DNA of 64,000 nt from Pseudoneobacillus sp052180215. GTDB taxonomy: Bacteria; Bacillota; Bacilli; Bacillales; Cytobacillaceae. The translations under genes and the position numbers were made by a program. Of the stretch, positions 1 through 7,270 are shown piece after piece. Position 1 is the stretch's first letter. Each line of letters begins with the position of its first letter. The DNA lies in NCBI RefSeq assembly GCF_052180215.1, contig NZ_CP197471.1, forward strand, positions 2,948,001-3,012,000, read 5' to 3'. Under the pieces are notes generated by a model. The model made no database searches and was not told the origin of the DNA. It saw only the letters and a program-made list of their open reading frames with translations.

Positions 1-104
1 AAACAGGAATTGATTTAACTGAATTGGTAAAAGCGGTTGATATGGTGGCACCCTATTTATCAAGAAAAATCGATAGTACTTATTACCGTCTTCAGCATGC
101 ATAA
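1..104 (+). CDS. C-terminal end of an unidentified protein (5' truncated by window edge)
   Basis: An open frame enters from the left edge (frame starting at base 3) and stops at TAA 102-104. The 33 visible residues begin TGIDLTELVKAVD and end YYRLQHA. A GIDL motif followed by an amphipathic helix resembles the tail of HMG-CoA lyase-type TIM-barrel enzymes, but the piece is too short to assign. It is followed 57 bases later by another plus-strand gene. Confidence 0.4.
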   Translation, partial: TGIDLTELVKAVDMVAPYLSRKIDSTYYRLQHA

Positions 105-161
105 CCTTTGTTCGCTTTAACCATCTTAATAAAGAGAACAAGATGGAAGGAGTCGATTTTA

Positions 162-293
162 GTGAGTCAAAAACGCGACAAAGGTTATAGTCAAAAAGGA
201 AAGCCCAACGCAGACACAGGTAAACGTTTAATTTCAGCCGAGGAATTAGAATTAGCCATCCATCCGACAAAACGCCAGAATTCTCCGCAGTAA
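162..293 (+). CDS. Small hydrophilic protein of unknown function (43 aa)
   Basis: The frame is open from 108, but the best start is GTG at 162, placed after a GGAAGGAG ribosome binding site at about 146-153. From there the product is 43 residues, rich in Lys, Arg and Gln, starting MSQKRDKGYSQ and ending TKRQNSPQ. It has no membrane segment or signal peptide and I do not recognise the family. It closely follows the truncated gene at the left edge and is followed by repeat copy A and a terminator at 438, so it probably ends a transcription unit that began outside the window. The good binding site and start argue that it is real; function is unknown. Confidence 0.55.
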   Translation: MSQKRDKGYSQKGKPNADTGKRLISAEELELAIHPTKRQNSPQ

Positions 294-295
294 TC

Positions 296-415
296 GAAAA
301 GCGGAAGCGGCTTGATTAGCCCCGACAAGCATAAGCCACTCCATGAAAGAAGGTGTCTTTCCTTCATTCATGGAGTGGCTTATGACCTCGAGGGGCTAGC
401 CGCTGAAGCTGGACA
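296..415 (+). repeat. Dispersed modular palindromic repeat, copy A
   Basis: The left outer module (about 296-330, GCGGAAGCGGCTTGATTAGC then CCCGACAAGC) and the right outer module (about 386-415, CGAGGGGCTAGCCGCTGAAG then CTGGAC) are shared with the copies at 16303, 40076 and 45848. The outer arms pair with each other (TAGCCCC with GGGGCTA). The inner stem is a perfect 17-bp inverted repeat, 331-347 with 367-383, whose sequence is unrelated to the inner stems of the other three copies. Confidence 0.85.
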
Positions 416-437
416 TGAATAAACGTTTTATCTTCTT

Positions 438-463
438 AAGCCGCATTCTTTTGCGGCTTTTTT
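438..463 (+). terminator. Rho-independent terminator
   Basis: Stem AAGCCGCA / TTGCGGCTT with a TTCTT loop is followed by TTTT on the plus strand. It ends the unit containing the 43-aa gene, upstream of the yqkD homologue. Confidence 0.85.
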
Positions 464-517
464 ATATGATTGATGCTAAAATAAATAACGATTAGTTCCT
501 TAGTAGGAGGTGTTTAC

Positions 518-1447
518 GTGAAAAAATTCATGCGCTCGCTATTATCTATTTTGGCGTTTTTATCAGCATTATCTGCCCTAGGTGTTTATTTTACCAATCG
601 CCTCATGTATATCAAAAAGAAAAACGATGACTTAATCTTAGAAAGGGAAACAACAGCTGGCCGGTTTCTTCCTTTAGATTTCGATTTATTACCAAAACGT
701 GAAGTTACGATTCAGTCCCCTTTTGGTTATCAATTAAAAGCCGTTTTAGCTGAGCCACATCGTACCAATTTGTACGTTATCATCTGTCATGGTGTAACCG
801 AAAATAAGACAAATTCAGTGAAATATATGAATCTTTTCCTAAACCGCGGTTTTAATGTCCTGATTTACGACCATCGCAGACATGGCGAATCTGGAGGAAA
901 AACAACTAGTTACGGTCATTATGAAAAAGACGATTTAAAAGCGGTTGTTGATTGGTTAAAAATTGAGAAGGGGCCTTTGCTTCAGCTAGGTATCCACGGT
1001 GAATCAATGGGGGCTGCTACCATGCTCCTTTATGCCGGAATGCTTGAAGATTCGGCCAATTTTTATATTGCGGATTGTCCTTTTTCAAGCTTTGAGGAGC
1101 AATTAGCTTATCGTCTAAAAAAAGAGATGAAGCTTCCTCCCAAAATTTTTCTTCCATTTGCAAATATTTTCTTAAAAATTCGAGAGGGTTACTCCATCAA
1201 GGAGGTTTCTCCTATTTCCTTCATTCAGAACATTAGAAAACCTGTTTTATTTATTCACAGTAAAAAAGACGATTACATATTGCCTTCCATGACCCTTGAA
1301 TTGTACGAAAAAAAACAAGGTCCCAAAAAACTGTACTTAGCAGAAAATGGCGTTCACGCTCAATCACTTAATGAAAATAAAGCAAAATATGAACAAGCCA
1401 TTGATGAGTTTTTGGAGGAGTTTGTATTTGCGGATGATATGATTTAA
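518..1447 (+). CDS. yqkD: YqkD-like membrane-anchored alpha/beta hydrolase
   Basis: 309 residues from a GTG start at 518, behind TAGGAGGTG. Residues 7-26 form a hydrophobic N-terminal anchor. The rest is an alpha/beta hydrolase fold: the HG oxyanion region CHGV at 90-93, YDHRRHGESGG at 118-127, nucleophile Ser163 in GIHGESMGA, a likely acid at Asp251/252 in HSKKDDY, and catalytic His280 in NGVHAQ. Motifs and length match the B. subtilis YqkD family as I remember it. The substrate is not established; a serine hydrolase or esterase acting at the membrane surface is the most that can be said. The gene is flanked by terminators on both sides and looks monocistronic. Confidence 0.88.
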   Translation: MKKFMRSLLSILAFLSALSALGVYFTNRLMYIKKKNDDLILERETTAGRFLPLDFDLLPKREVTIQSPFGYQLKAVLAEPHRTNLYVIICHGVTENKTNSVKYMNLFLNRGFNVLIYDHRRHGESGGKTTSYGHYEKDDLKAVVDWLKIEKGPLLQLGIHGESMGAATMLLYAGMLEDSANFYIADCPFSSFEEQLAYRLKKEMKLPPKIFLPFANIFLKIREGYSIKEVSPISFIQNIRKPVLFIHSKKDDYILPSMTLELYEKKQGPKKLYLAENGVHAQSLNENKAKYEQAIDEFLEEFVFADDMI

Positions 1448-1458
1448 TTTCCAAACAA

Positions 1459-1488
1459 TAAAAGAGAGCCAATTGGCTCTCTTTTTAT
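1459..1488. terminator. Bidirectional terminator between convergent genes
   Basis: A perfect palindrome, AAAGAGAGCC-AATT-GGCTCTCTTT (1461-1484), is flanked by A- and T-runs. It serves the yqkD homologue on the plus strand and the HAD phosphatase on the minus strand, whose stop codon (1485-1487) abuts the stem. Confidence 0.9.
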
Positions 1489-2054
1489 CTTTTCAGCAAA
1501 TCTTCCAGCTCTAACCAACTGTTTAATCTTGGCATTTTTACATGTTGATTGTATGAGTTATCAATAGCATATACATTTAACGGCAACTCCAATAATGTTT
1601 CTAGTACCTCTGGTTTATCATCAAAATAATAATCTAGTTCCATTTCTTGAATGATTTTAATTTTTTCTTCATCTTTCATCCCACAATAAAATTTTTCTTC
1701 ATCAACTGGGAAGCCATTTTTTATTAACCACTCTTTTGTTCCTTCAGCATACTGTTTATCTCGAGCAGTAATGTAATAAATTTCATGTCCTTCTTTTACT
1801 AATCGATTCAAAACTTCAACTGCATTAGGAAACGGAGGGCAATCCGAAAAATAGATTTCTTCCCTAAGACTCTTCCACAAACGCCCGCCTTCTTCCGCTG
1901 TCAACCCAAATGGTTCATGAATTTCTAAAGTCTTTAGCGTATGAAATTGTGCTAATTCAATTTGTTTATTCATTTTTTCATTATAAATATGAAAGGCATG
2001 TTGTCTGAGTTGTATCAACGTGTCATCTATGTCAAAGCCAAATTTCAAAGTCAT
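1485..2054 (-). CDS. HAD-family 5'(3')-nucleotidase-like phosphatase
   Basis: About 190 residues. The frame opens at GTG 2063; ATG 2054 or TTG 2048 sit better behind the GGGGG ribosome binding site, and 2054 is used here. It has the HAD motifs: GFDIDDTL near the N-terminus (nucleophile Asp and general acid Asp), YYITARD in the middle (motif II) and DYYFDDKPE (motif IV). It resembles the 5'-nucleotidase deoxy C-type group (YqfW-like). It is the third gene of a ribA-ribD operon, starting within a few bases of the ribD stop. Inference: it may be the phosphatase that removes phosphate from the pyrimidine ribitol intermediate, a step known to be done by HAD enzymes in B. subtilis. A house-cleaning nucleotidase role is the alternative. 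Confidence 0.8.
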   Translation of the reverse strand: MTLKFGFDIDDTLIQLRQHAFHIYNEKMNKQIELAQFHTLKTLEIHEPFGLTAEEGGRLWKSLREEIYFSDCPPFPNAVEVLNRLVKEGHEIYYITARDKQYAEGTKEWLIKNGFPVDEEKFYCGMKDEEKIKIIQEMELDYYFDDKPEVLETLLELPLNVYAIDNSYNQHVKMPRLNSWLELEDLLKR

Positions 2055-2065
2055 TTCCCCCACGT

Positions 2066-3163
2066 TTAATTATTTTTAGGATAAGCCGTAATACAAATAT
2101 CTGTACCAAACTGTTCTATTTCGTGGATGATAACATCTAGAGCCTGATCCATATTTTCCACATCATCTCCCGTAAAGGGCGTTAGTGATCCTCTTCCACC
2201 TAAAATCTTTGGAGCCATATAGATGAAAAATTTATTTATTAATCCTTCACGTAAAAAAGAACCATTGATTTCACTGCCACCTTCTACTAAAAGATCGGTA
2301 ACTCCTTTTTCAAATAATCGTTCCATTAGTTCTTTTAAATCTAAGCCTGAAGCCATTTTAGGGATATAGAGTAATTCTATGCCCTTTTGCTCCAAGGCAT
2401 GAATTTTTTCTGGGTTTACTCCCTTTTGTGTGACAATCCACGTTTTGGCCACACTACAATCTGTGATTTTTGCATCAACAGGTATTCTTAAATCTGAATC
2501 TAAAATGATTCTTATCGGATTTTTGCCACCTGATTCTAATCTTGTTGTTAATTGAGGGTCATCTGCCATTACCGTACCAATTCCAACTAAAATCGCATCC
2601 ACTTCATTTCGTAATCGGTGTACATTATAGCGTGACTCTTCCCCTGTAATCCATTTGGAATGTCCATTATAAGTAGCGATTTTTCCATCTAACGTCATTG
2701 CCACTTTTGATATGACAAAAGGTGTTTTGGTCAGCATATTGTGAATAAAACGCTCGTTCAATAATTTTGCTTCCGCTTCTAATATACCAACCTCTACCTC
2801 AATCCCTGCTTTTCTTACTAGTTCAATTCCTCGACCAGCTACTTGTGGATTTGGGTCCTGCATAGCGACCACCACACGACTTACTTCCGATTCGACGACT
2901 AAATTAGCACAAGGAGGTGTCTTTCCAAAATGAGAACACGGCTCAAGGGTTACATACAAGGTAGCACCTTTCGCATGTTCTCCAGCCATTCTAAAAGCAT
3001 GCACCTCAGCATGTGGTTCACCAGCCTTTCGATGCAAGCCAGAACCGACGATCACACCGTCTTTTACAAGGATTGCTCCTACTACTGGATTAGGATTTGT
3101 TCTCCCTTTTGCCGTTGCAGCTAAATCTAAAGCCATTTTCATAAAATATTGGTCTTTATTCAT
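2066..3163 (-). CDS. ribD: Bifunctional pyrimidine deaminase/reductase RibD
   Basis: 365 residues, full length for the family. The N-terminal cytidine-deaminase-like domain has the zinc site: His51-Ala-Glu53 (PHAEVHAF), Cys76 (EPCSHFG) and Cys85 (TPPC). The C-terminal half is the NADPH-dependent reductase, with KVAMTLDGKIA and HSKWITGEESR as typical signatures and LLVEGGSEINGSFL near the end. It deaminates and then reduces the ring-opened product of GTP cyclohydrolase II. It lies 11 bases downstream of the ribA-like gene and just upstream of a HAD phosphatase. No ribE or ribH is present in the operon, which is unusual for Bacillus rib operons. Confidence 0.93.
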   Translation of the reverse strand: MNKDQYFMKMALDLAATAKGRTNPNPVVGAILVKDGVIVGSGLHRKAGEPHAEVHAFRMAGEHAKGATLYVTLEPCSHFGKTPPCANLVVESEVSRVVVAMQDPNPQVAGRGIELVRKAGIEVEVGILEAEAKLLNERFIHNMLTKTPFVISKVAMTLDGKIATYNGHSKWITGEESRYNVHRLRNEVDAILVGIGTVMADDPQLTTRLESGGKNPIRIILDSDLRIPVDAKITDCSVAKTWIVTQKGVNPEKIHALEQKGIELLYIPKMASGLDLKELMERLFEKGVTDLLVEGGSEINGSFLREGLINKFFIYMAPKILGGRGSLTPFTGDDVENMDQALDVIIHEIEQFGTDICITAYPKNN

Positions 3164-3174
3164 TGATTTACTCC

Positions 3175-3915
3175 TTAAACGGTCATTCTTTCCTCTAGTG
3201 GAATATGTCCAGATTTATGAACCTTTGTTTCCAAATAATGCTTGTTATATTCAGATACATCTCCCCATAATGGGATATTTTTATCCGCTGTTAAACCGTG
3301 TTTTCTTAATGCTTGAAGCTTCTTTGGATTATTCGTAATTAACGTTACAGGTTTCTGACGTAACTCTTTTAAAACACGGATAGCTTCCTCATAAGAACGA
3401 TGATCATCCTCAAAGCCCAACGCTTGATTGGCTTCTACCGTATCAAAGCCTTCTTGTTGAAGTAGATAAGCTAGTGATTTTGAAAATAAGCCGATGCCTC
3501 TGCCTTCATGATTAGCTAGATAAAAGATCGCCCCACTGCCATTTCCCACTACCATTTTCATAGATTGACGCAATTGATAACCACAATCACAACGCTTACT
3601 ACCAAATATATCTCCTGTATGACAAATACTATGCATTCTGATAAGTGCTTCGTTTGATTGATTAAAATCACCAAAAACTAATACCGAAGATTGTTGCAAG
3701 GAAGCAAGATTGGCTTTTGTCAGTGATTCTAAAAAGTTTTCCTTTGAATATCTATCATCAAGTTCTAACCAAGAATACCATTGAAAAGTTACTGTTTGGT
3801 CGTCTAATTGTACAGGTAATGTGACAGGACCAACTAAACAAAGATCATTTCTATTTTCTTGCTTTATAAAAGTCATCTTATTTTTTAAAATATTTTTTAC
3901 ATCTGTAGAAACCAT
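3175..3915 (-). CDS. ribA: GTP cyclohydrolase II (stand-alone RibA-type)
   Basis: 246 residues. The zinc ligands are intact: Cys98, Cys109 and Cys111 in SICHTGDIFGSKRCDCG. The catalytic region FYLANHEGRGIGLF (about 131-144) and the GTP-binding VEANQALGF and TNNPKKLQAL motifs are present. There is no DHBP synthase domain, unlike the fused RibA of B. subtilis, and the first 85 residues diverge from the usual family. It opens GTP to the pyrimidine used by RibD. The start ATG lies 5 bases after AGGTGAG. It is first in the ribA-ribD-phosphatase operon, under the sigma-A promoter at 3965-3993. The divergence leaves room for a role outside flavin supply. Confidence 0.9.
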   Translation of the reverse strand: MVSTDVKNILKNKMTFIKQENRNDLCLVGPVTLPVQLDDQTVTFQWYSWLELDDRYSKENFLESLTKANLASLQQSSVLVFGDFNQSNEALIRMHSICHTGDIFGSKRCDCGYQLRQSMKMVVGNGSGAIFYLANHEGRGIGLFSKSLAYLLQQEGFDTVEANQALGFEDDHRSYEEAIRVLKELRQKPVTLITNNPKKLQALRKHGLTADKNIPLWGDVSEYNKHYLETKVHKSGHIPLEERMTV

Positions 3916-3946
3916 TTATGCTCACCTATTCTTTAGTTTGATTATC

Positions 3947-3963
3947 ACTTACTTTATGTAAGT
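3947..3963. promoter_or_regulatory. Operator-like palindrome at the ribA start site
   Basis: A perfect inverted repeat, ACTTAC-TTTAT-GTAAGT (6-5-6), sits immediately downstream of the -10 box of the minus-strand promoter, where a repressor would block initiation. Its TTAC/GTAA arms resemble sites of HxlR/MarR-type repressors, but the cognate regulator is not evident in the window. Confidence 0.6.
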
Positions 3964-3964
3964 T

Positions 3965-3993
3965 AGTATATGTTTGTAATCGAATTATGTCAA
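3965..3993 (-). promoter_or_regulatory. Sigma-A promoter of the ribA-ribD-phosphatase operon
   Basis: On the minus strand there is a perfect -35 TTGACA (3988-3993), a 17-base spacer and -10 TATACT (3965-3970). I looked for an FMN riboswitch between this promoter and the ribA start and found none; the leader is only about 45 bases. Confidence 0.8.
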
Positions 3994-4152
3994 GTAATAA
4001 TGATTGTAGTCTATATAATGGGTTTTCACTATATCGACTAGTTTATCATAAGTTCCCTATTAGATAAGTTTTATCCTCTTATATTGCTTTTTTTACTTTT
4101 TACGATTACCATCTAAGGAGAATTGTGACAATTTTGTGAAGGAGTGGGTATG

Positions 4153-4368
4153 ATGACGAAGGTACAAATTAAAGTAAATGATAATGGGTCTTACCGTATT
4201 ACTGGGGATGTTGAATTAATTGATGGTGAGGGAAATGTTTACCCGGCAAAAGCTGCTTTTTCTTTATGTCGATGTGGCAAATCAGCCAATATGCCATATT
4301 GTGATGGAACACATAAAGGAACCTTCGAATCAGTTGTTAGAGTACCTAAGACTGAAGAAGACAAATAG
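4153..4368 (+). CDS. CDGSH-type iron-sulfur protein
   Basis: 71 residues from ATG 4153, eight bases after GGAG; GTG 4144 and ATG 4150 are in frame but closer to the binding site. The motif LCRCGKSANMPYCDGTH at about residues 39-55 supplies the three Cys and one His that bind a 2Fe-2S cluster in the CDGSH (zf-CDGSH) family. The preceding part is a small beta domain. Such proteins are redox or electron-transfer factors of unclear function in Bacillus. It is divergent from the rib operon and followed by its own terminator, so it is probably transcribed alone. Confidence 0.85.
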   Translation: MTKVQIKVNDNGSYRITGDVELIDGEGNVYPAKAAFSLCRCGKSANMPYCDGTHKGTFESVVRVPKTEEDK

Positions 4369-4370
4369 AA

Positions 4371-4437
4371 AAAAGAGGTTTCCCAAAAGGTTTTCTGAAA
4401 CCCGATAAAAGATTTCGGGTTTCAGTTAGGCTCTTTT
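4371..4437. terminator. Terminator between convergent genes
   Basis: A strong inner hairpin (CTGAAACCCGA 4395-4405 with TCGGGTTTCAG 4415-4425) lies inside an outer AAAAGAG/CTCTTTT pair. It can serve the CDGSH gene and, from the other side, the yqjX homologue. Confidence 0.8.
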
Positions 4438-4446
4438 CTAAAACTT

Positions 4447-4785
4447 TTATTCTTTCAATTGAACATCTGCAATATCCAAAATAGAAATTCGATGAATTTC
4501 TTGAAAATGATCGACAATATGAAGCTTTTGTGTGAATTCATCCCAATAATGAATTCGCCCCATTACTAGCTGATATTTTTGACTATGATTTTGATAATGG
4601 GTAATGATCACTGACTGGTGCTCTTCCATCGCAGTTGCCAGAATGCTATTCATTTCTTCTAGCTTTTGGTCGTCAAGTTCTTTTTGATGTTCAAACGTAT
4701 CTTCATTTGCCCAATCCCGTAATAGCTTTACATGCTCCGGCAACATCATAGCCGTCCACTTGATTCGTCCACGATCCCGTATCAT
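4447..4785 (-). CDS. yqjX: YolD-like protein, partner of the Y-family polymerase
   Basis: 112 residues, with the YolD-like signature: DRGRIKWTAMMLPEHV at the N-terminus and a beta-rich C-terminal half with GRIHYWDEF. It starts 12 bases after the stop of the UvrX/YqjW-type polymerase and shares its LexA-controlled promoter. In Bacillus this family is almost always encoded beside Y-family polymerases, and the fold is thought to resemble UmuD-like accessory factors. The molecular role is not established. The name follows the yqjW-yqjX order in B. subtilis. Confidence 0.82.
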   Translation of the reverse strand: MIRDRGRIKWTAMMLPEHVKLLRDWANEDTFEHQKELDDQKLEEMNSILATAMEEHQSVIITHYQNHSQKYQLVMGRIHYWDEFTQKLHIVDHFQEIHRISILDIADVQLKE

Positions 4786-4797
4786 CCTTTCTCCTCC

Positions 4798-6057
4798 TTA
4801 CATTTTATGGCCACCGACTAGTTTTGAACGATGCTTTGCCGTTCCAGCCTCTGTATAGGAAACAGCTCTTAACAGTGAACCTGACCCATAGCGCCTGCGA
4901 ATGGAATCAACCACATAACCAAGTTCACGTCTTTTGTCTGCCTTAAAATCAAAAAGATTTAATTGAAGCTGATTATCTTCAACAAGATTGCCAATTGCCA
5001 TGGAGATTTGTCTAACGGTTTTGCCCGTATAATGCTCATAAAAAAGTTCTAAGCATACTTGGTAAATATCCATTGTCACATTCGTTGGCTGGCTAATGGT
5101 TCTTGAACGGTAAAACCCTCCTCCAAACTCATCCTGGCTATAGCCCACCCCAAAACTAATGGTACGCCCCGCTTTTCGATGGGTCCGTGCCCGTCGAGCC
5201 ACCTCTTCACACATTTCTAAAATAACATGCTTAATTTCCTCTTCCTCCTTATAATCACGCAGTAGAATCTGACTTTTGCCAAAGCTAATTTGTCCTTCCA
5301 TAATCGGTGCACCGATTTCTGATAGATCAATTCCCCATGCATGATGATAAAGCTGGTTACCCATGATTCCGAATTTTTTTTCAAGCTTATTTAAATCATA
5401 ACGAGCGAGCTGTCCAACATTAAAAATTCCCATTCCATTTAATGTTTTTTCAACACGGCGTCCAATTCCCCACATCTCTCTTAATGGTGATACTGGCCAA
5501 AGCTTATTCGGCACATCTTCATATGTCCATTCGGCAATCCCTTTCTTTTTAGCATCTAAATCAAGGCATAGCTTTGCCATGAGCATGTTGGGACCGATTC
5601 CAACCGCACATGGAAGCTGAAATTCACGTTCAATGTCGTCTTTGATTTTTCGGGCGATCGTCAAGGCATCCCCCCACATATCAGTGGCACCGTCCACTTT
5701 TATAAAGCTTTCATCAACACTGTAGGTATGGATAGCTTCCTTGGGGACATAACGATGAAACACCCGAGTAATTTCAGTTGAAATTCGTAAGTAGGTAGCC
5801 ATTTTCGGTTCAATAAGATGAATCCGAGGATCATTTGGTATCTCAAACATACGTGAACCTGTTTTAATCCCAAATTCTTTTTTCATACGCGGTGAAGCCG
5901 CTAACACAATACTTCCTTGTCGCTCTTTATCACCAACCACAGCTATATAGGATTCTAGAGGATCTAATCCTTCTATTACAGCTGCACAGCTAGCGTAAAA
6001 GCTTTTCATATCAACACATAATATTTGTTGTTGTGGCATCTCGTTGTAATTAATCAT
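4798..6057 (-). CDS. yqjW: Y-family DNA polymerase, YqjW/UvrX type (translesion synthesis)
   Basis: 419 residues. Catalytic carboxylates are Asp16 (CVDMKSFYAS) and Asp115-Glu116 (SVDESF). The palm region has AVGIGPNMLMAKLCLD, followed by the HhH part (WGIGRRVEKTLNGMGI) and a little-finger domain. QLQLNLFDF near residue 370 is a beta-clamp binding motif. It replicates across DNA lesions at the cost of errors. It is first of two genes with yqjX, and two LexA boxes cover its promoter region, so it should be SOS-induced. A second, DinB-type polymerase is encoded at 16.5-17.8 kb. Confidence 0.92.
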   Translation of the reverse strand: MINYNEMPQQQILCVDMKSFYASCAAVIEGLDPLESYIAVVGDKERQGSIVLAASPRMKKEFGIKTGSRMFEIPNDPRIHLIEPKMATYLRISTEITRVFHRYVPKEAIHTYSVDESFIKVDGATDMWGDALTIARKIKDDIEREFQLPCAVGIGPNMLMAKLCLDLDAKKKGIAEWTYEDVPNKLWPVSPLREMWGIGRRVEKTLNGMGIFNVGQLARYDLNKLEKKFGIMGNQLYHHAWGIDLSEIGAPIMEGQISFGKSQILLRDYKEEEEIKHVILEMCEEVARRARTHRKAGRTISFGVGYSQDEFGGGFYRSRTISQPTNVTMDIYQVCLELFYEHYTGKTVRQISMAIGNLVEDNQLQLNLFDFKADKRRELGYVVDSIRRRYGSGSLLRAVSYTEAGTAKHRSKLVGGHKM

Positions 6058-6075
6058 TGCCTCTTACTCCTTTTA

Positions 6076-6089
6076 CGAACGTTTGTTCC
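6076..6089. promoter_or_regulatory. LexA (SOS) box, proximal
   Basis: CGAACGTTTGTTCC matches the Bacillus LexA consensus (CGAAC-N4-GTTCG) with one terminal mismatch. It lies about 20 bases upstream of the yqjW start, downstream of a TATAAT -10 (about 6096-6101 on the minus strand). Confidence 0.85.
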
Positions 6090-6113
6090 ACAATATTATA
6101 TCCTTATTTTAAG

Positions 6114-6127
6114 CGAATATACGTTCG
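6114..6127. promoter_or_regulatory. LexA (SOS) box, distal
   Basis: CGAATATACGTTCG differs from the LexA consensus by one base in the left arm. It is centred 38 bp from the first box, so the pair brackets the -10 of the yqjW promoter. It could also affect the divergent yqzH gene. Confidence 0.75.
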
Positions 6128-6227
6128 TATTCAATGGGAATTTTAGTCGTTTTTCCTTATTCATTCGACTCTAAACGATGGAAAAAGGCAGAAAACACGA
6201 TATAATCAGGTGATGAGGTGGCCTAAA

Positions 6228-6419
6228 ATGGATAAAAAGTTTATTGTTAAAATGATTCAAAATAGCTTTAAACAATATCACCACGATTTAGAATCCATTC
6301 CATTAGGAACAGAAGATTATGAACGGCTTTACCAGCAAATCATTCAGTTAAAACAAGAAACAGACGCTGACTTGCATGACATTGTCAACGATGTGATATA
6401 TGAATTTTTGACGAATTGA
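6228..6419 (+). CDS. yqzH: YqzH-like small protein
   Basis: 63 residues from ATG 6228, behind GAGGTGG; an upstream in-frame ATG at 6210 has no binding site. The sequence MDKKFIVKMIQNSFKQYHHD and the C-terminal DADLHDIVNDVIYEFLTN match the YqzH family, which also sits beside yqjW in B. subtilis. It is small, acidic and helical with no known function. It is divergent from the SOS polymerase and may share its LexA control, and it is followed 35 bases later by the AlkD-like gene. Confidence 0.72.
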   Translation: MDKKFIVKMIQNSFKQYHHDLESIPLGTEDYERLYQQIIQLKQETDADLHDIVNDVIYEFLTN

Positions 6420-6454
6420 TCCGAGGGAATAGAGATTCGAAAGGAATTAGACAA

Positions 6455-7123
6455 ATGAATACATATGCAAACAAGCTTCGCGAATTATTGCTCAATGACC
6501 GTAATGAAGAAGAGGCAGTAAAAATGCAAAAATATATGCGTGACCAGTTTAAGTATATTGGACTGAGAGCACCAGCAATGAGGGATGCGTTTAAAGCGTT
6601 TATCGCTGAGAATGGGCTGCCAAAACATGAGGATTTACACGAAGTCATCCAAGAATTGTGGTCCTATCCAGAACGCGAACTTCAAATGGCAGGACTTTAT
6701 TTACTGGACAAAATGAAGAAACAATTTACGAAAGAGGATATTCAATTATTAGAAAATATAATTGAGAAAAAATCATGGTGGGATACAGTTGATCATATCG
6801 CAAAACATCATGTTGGCTATATTTTTCAAATGTACCCAGAAATCATGCGACCAACAGTTGAGAAGTGGATTGAAAGCGGTCATCTCTGGTTAATGAGGAG
6901 CTGTATTTTATTTCAGCTTGGATACAAGCAGGAAACAGATGCGGAACTACTTGCAGAAATGATTGAAAGAACGAAATACTATAAGGATTTCTTCATAGAA
7001 AAAGCAATTGGGTGGTCATTGCGTGAATATGCCAGAAATAATCCTGAATTTGTAATGAATTTTGTTCAAACTCATTCCTTACCTAAATTAAGTGTCAGAG
7101 AAGCATTAAAGCATCTAAAATAA
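6455..7123 (+). CDS. AlkD-like DNA alkylation repair protein
   Basis: 222 residues from ATG 6455, behind GAAAGGA; the longer frame from TTG 6416 lacks a binding site. The protein is built from helical HEAT-like repeats. Signature segments are KYIGLRAPAMRDAFKAF, SYPERELQMAGLYLLDK, KKSWWDTVDHIAKHHVG and LWLMRSCILFQLGYK. The paired Trp (SWWDTVD) and Asp match the AlkD family, which excises positively charged alkylated bases without base flipping. Position beside the SOS polymerase and yqzH fits a DNA-repair neighbourhood. A hairpin at 7155-7182 ends the unit. Confidence 0.86.
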   Translation: MNTYANKLRELLLNDRNEEEAVKMQKYMRDQFKYIGLRAPAMRDAFKAFIAENGLPKHEDLHEVIQELWSYPERELQMAGLYLLDKMKKQFTKEDIQLLENIIEKKSWWDTVDHIAKHHVGYIFQMYPEIMRPTVEKWIESGHLWLMRSCILFQLGYKQETDAELLAEMIERTKYYKDFFIEKAIGWSLREYARNNPEFVMNFVQTHSLPKLSVREALKHLK

Positions 7124-7154
7124 TTAAATGGAATTCCACAAGCGAAATATGTAA

Positions 7155-7182
7155 AAAGGCACCTATTAAAAGGTGCTTTTCT
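7155..7182 (+). terminator. Rho-independent terminator
   Basis: AAAGGCACCT / AGGTGCTTTT stem-loop 30 bases after the AlkD-like gene. Confidence 0.8.
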
Positions 7183-7270
7183 CAAAACATTTTTAAACCT
7201 ATGAAACTTTCCAAGACTTTCAACGTAAATTAATATAAAATGATTGTAACTTAAGAAGGAGTGATACCCA

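Noticed and set aside
3916..4143. Expected FMN riboswitch in front of the ribA-type gene
   Set aside because: No conserved riboswitch segments were found on the minus strand; the leader is only about 45 bases.
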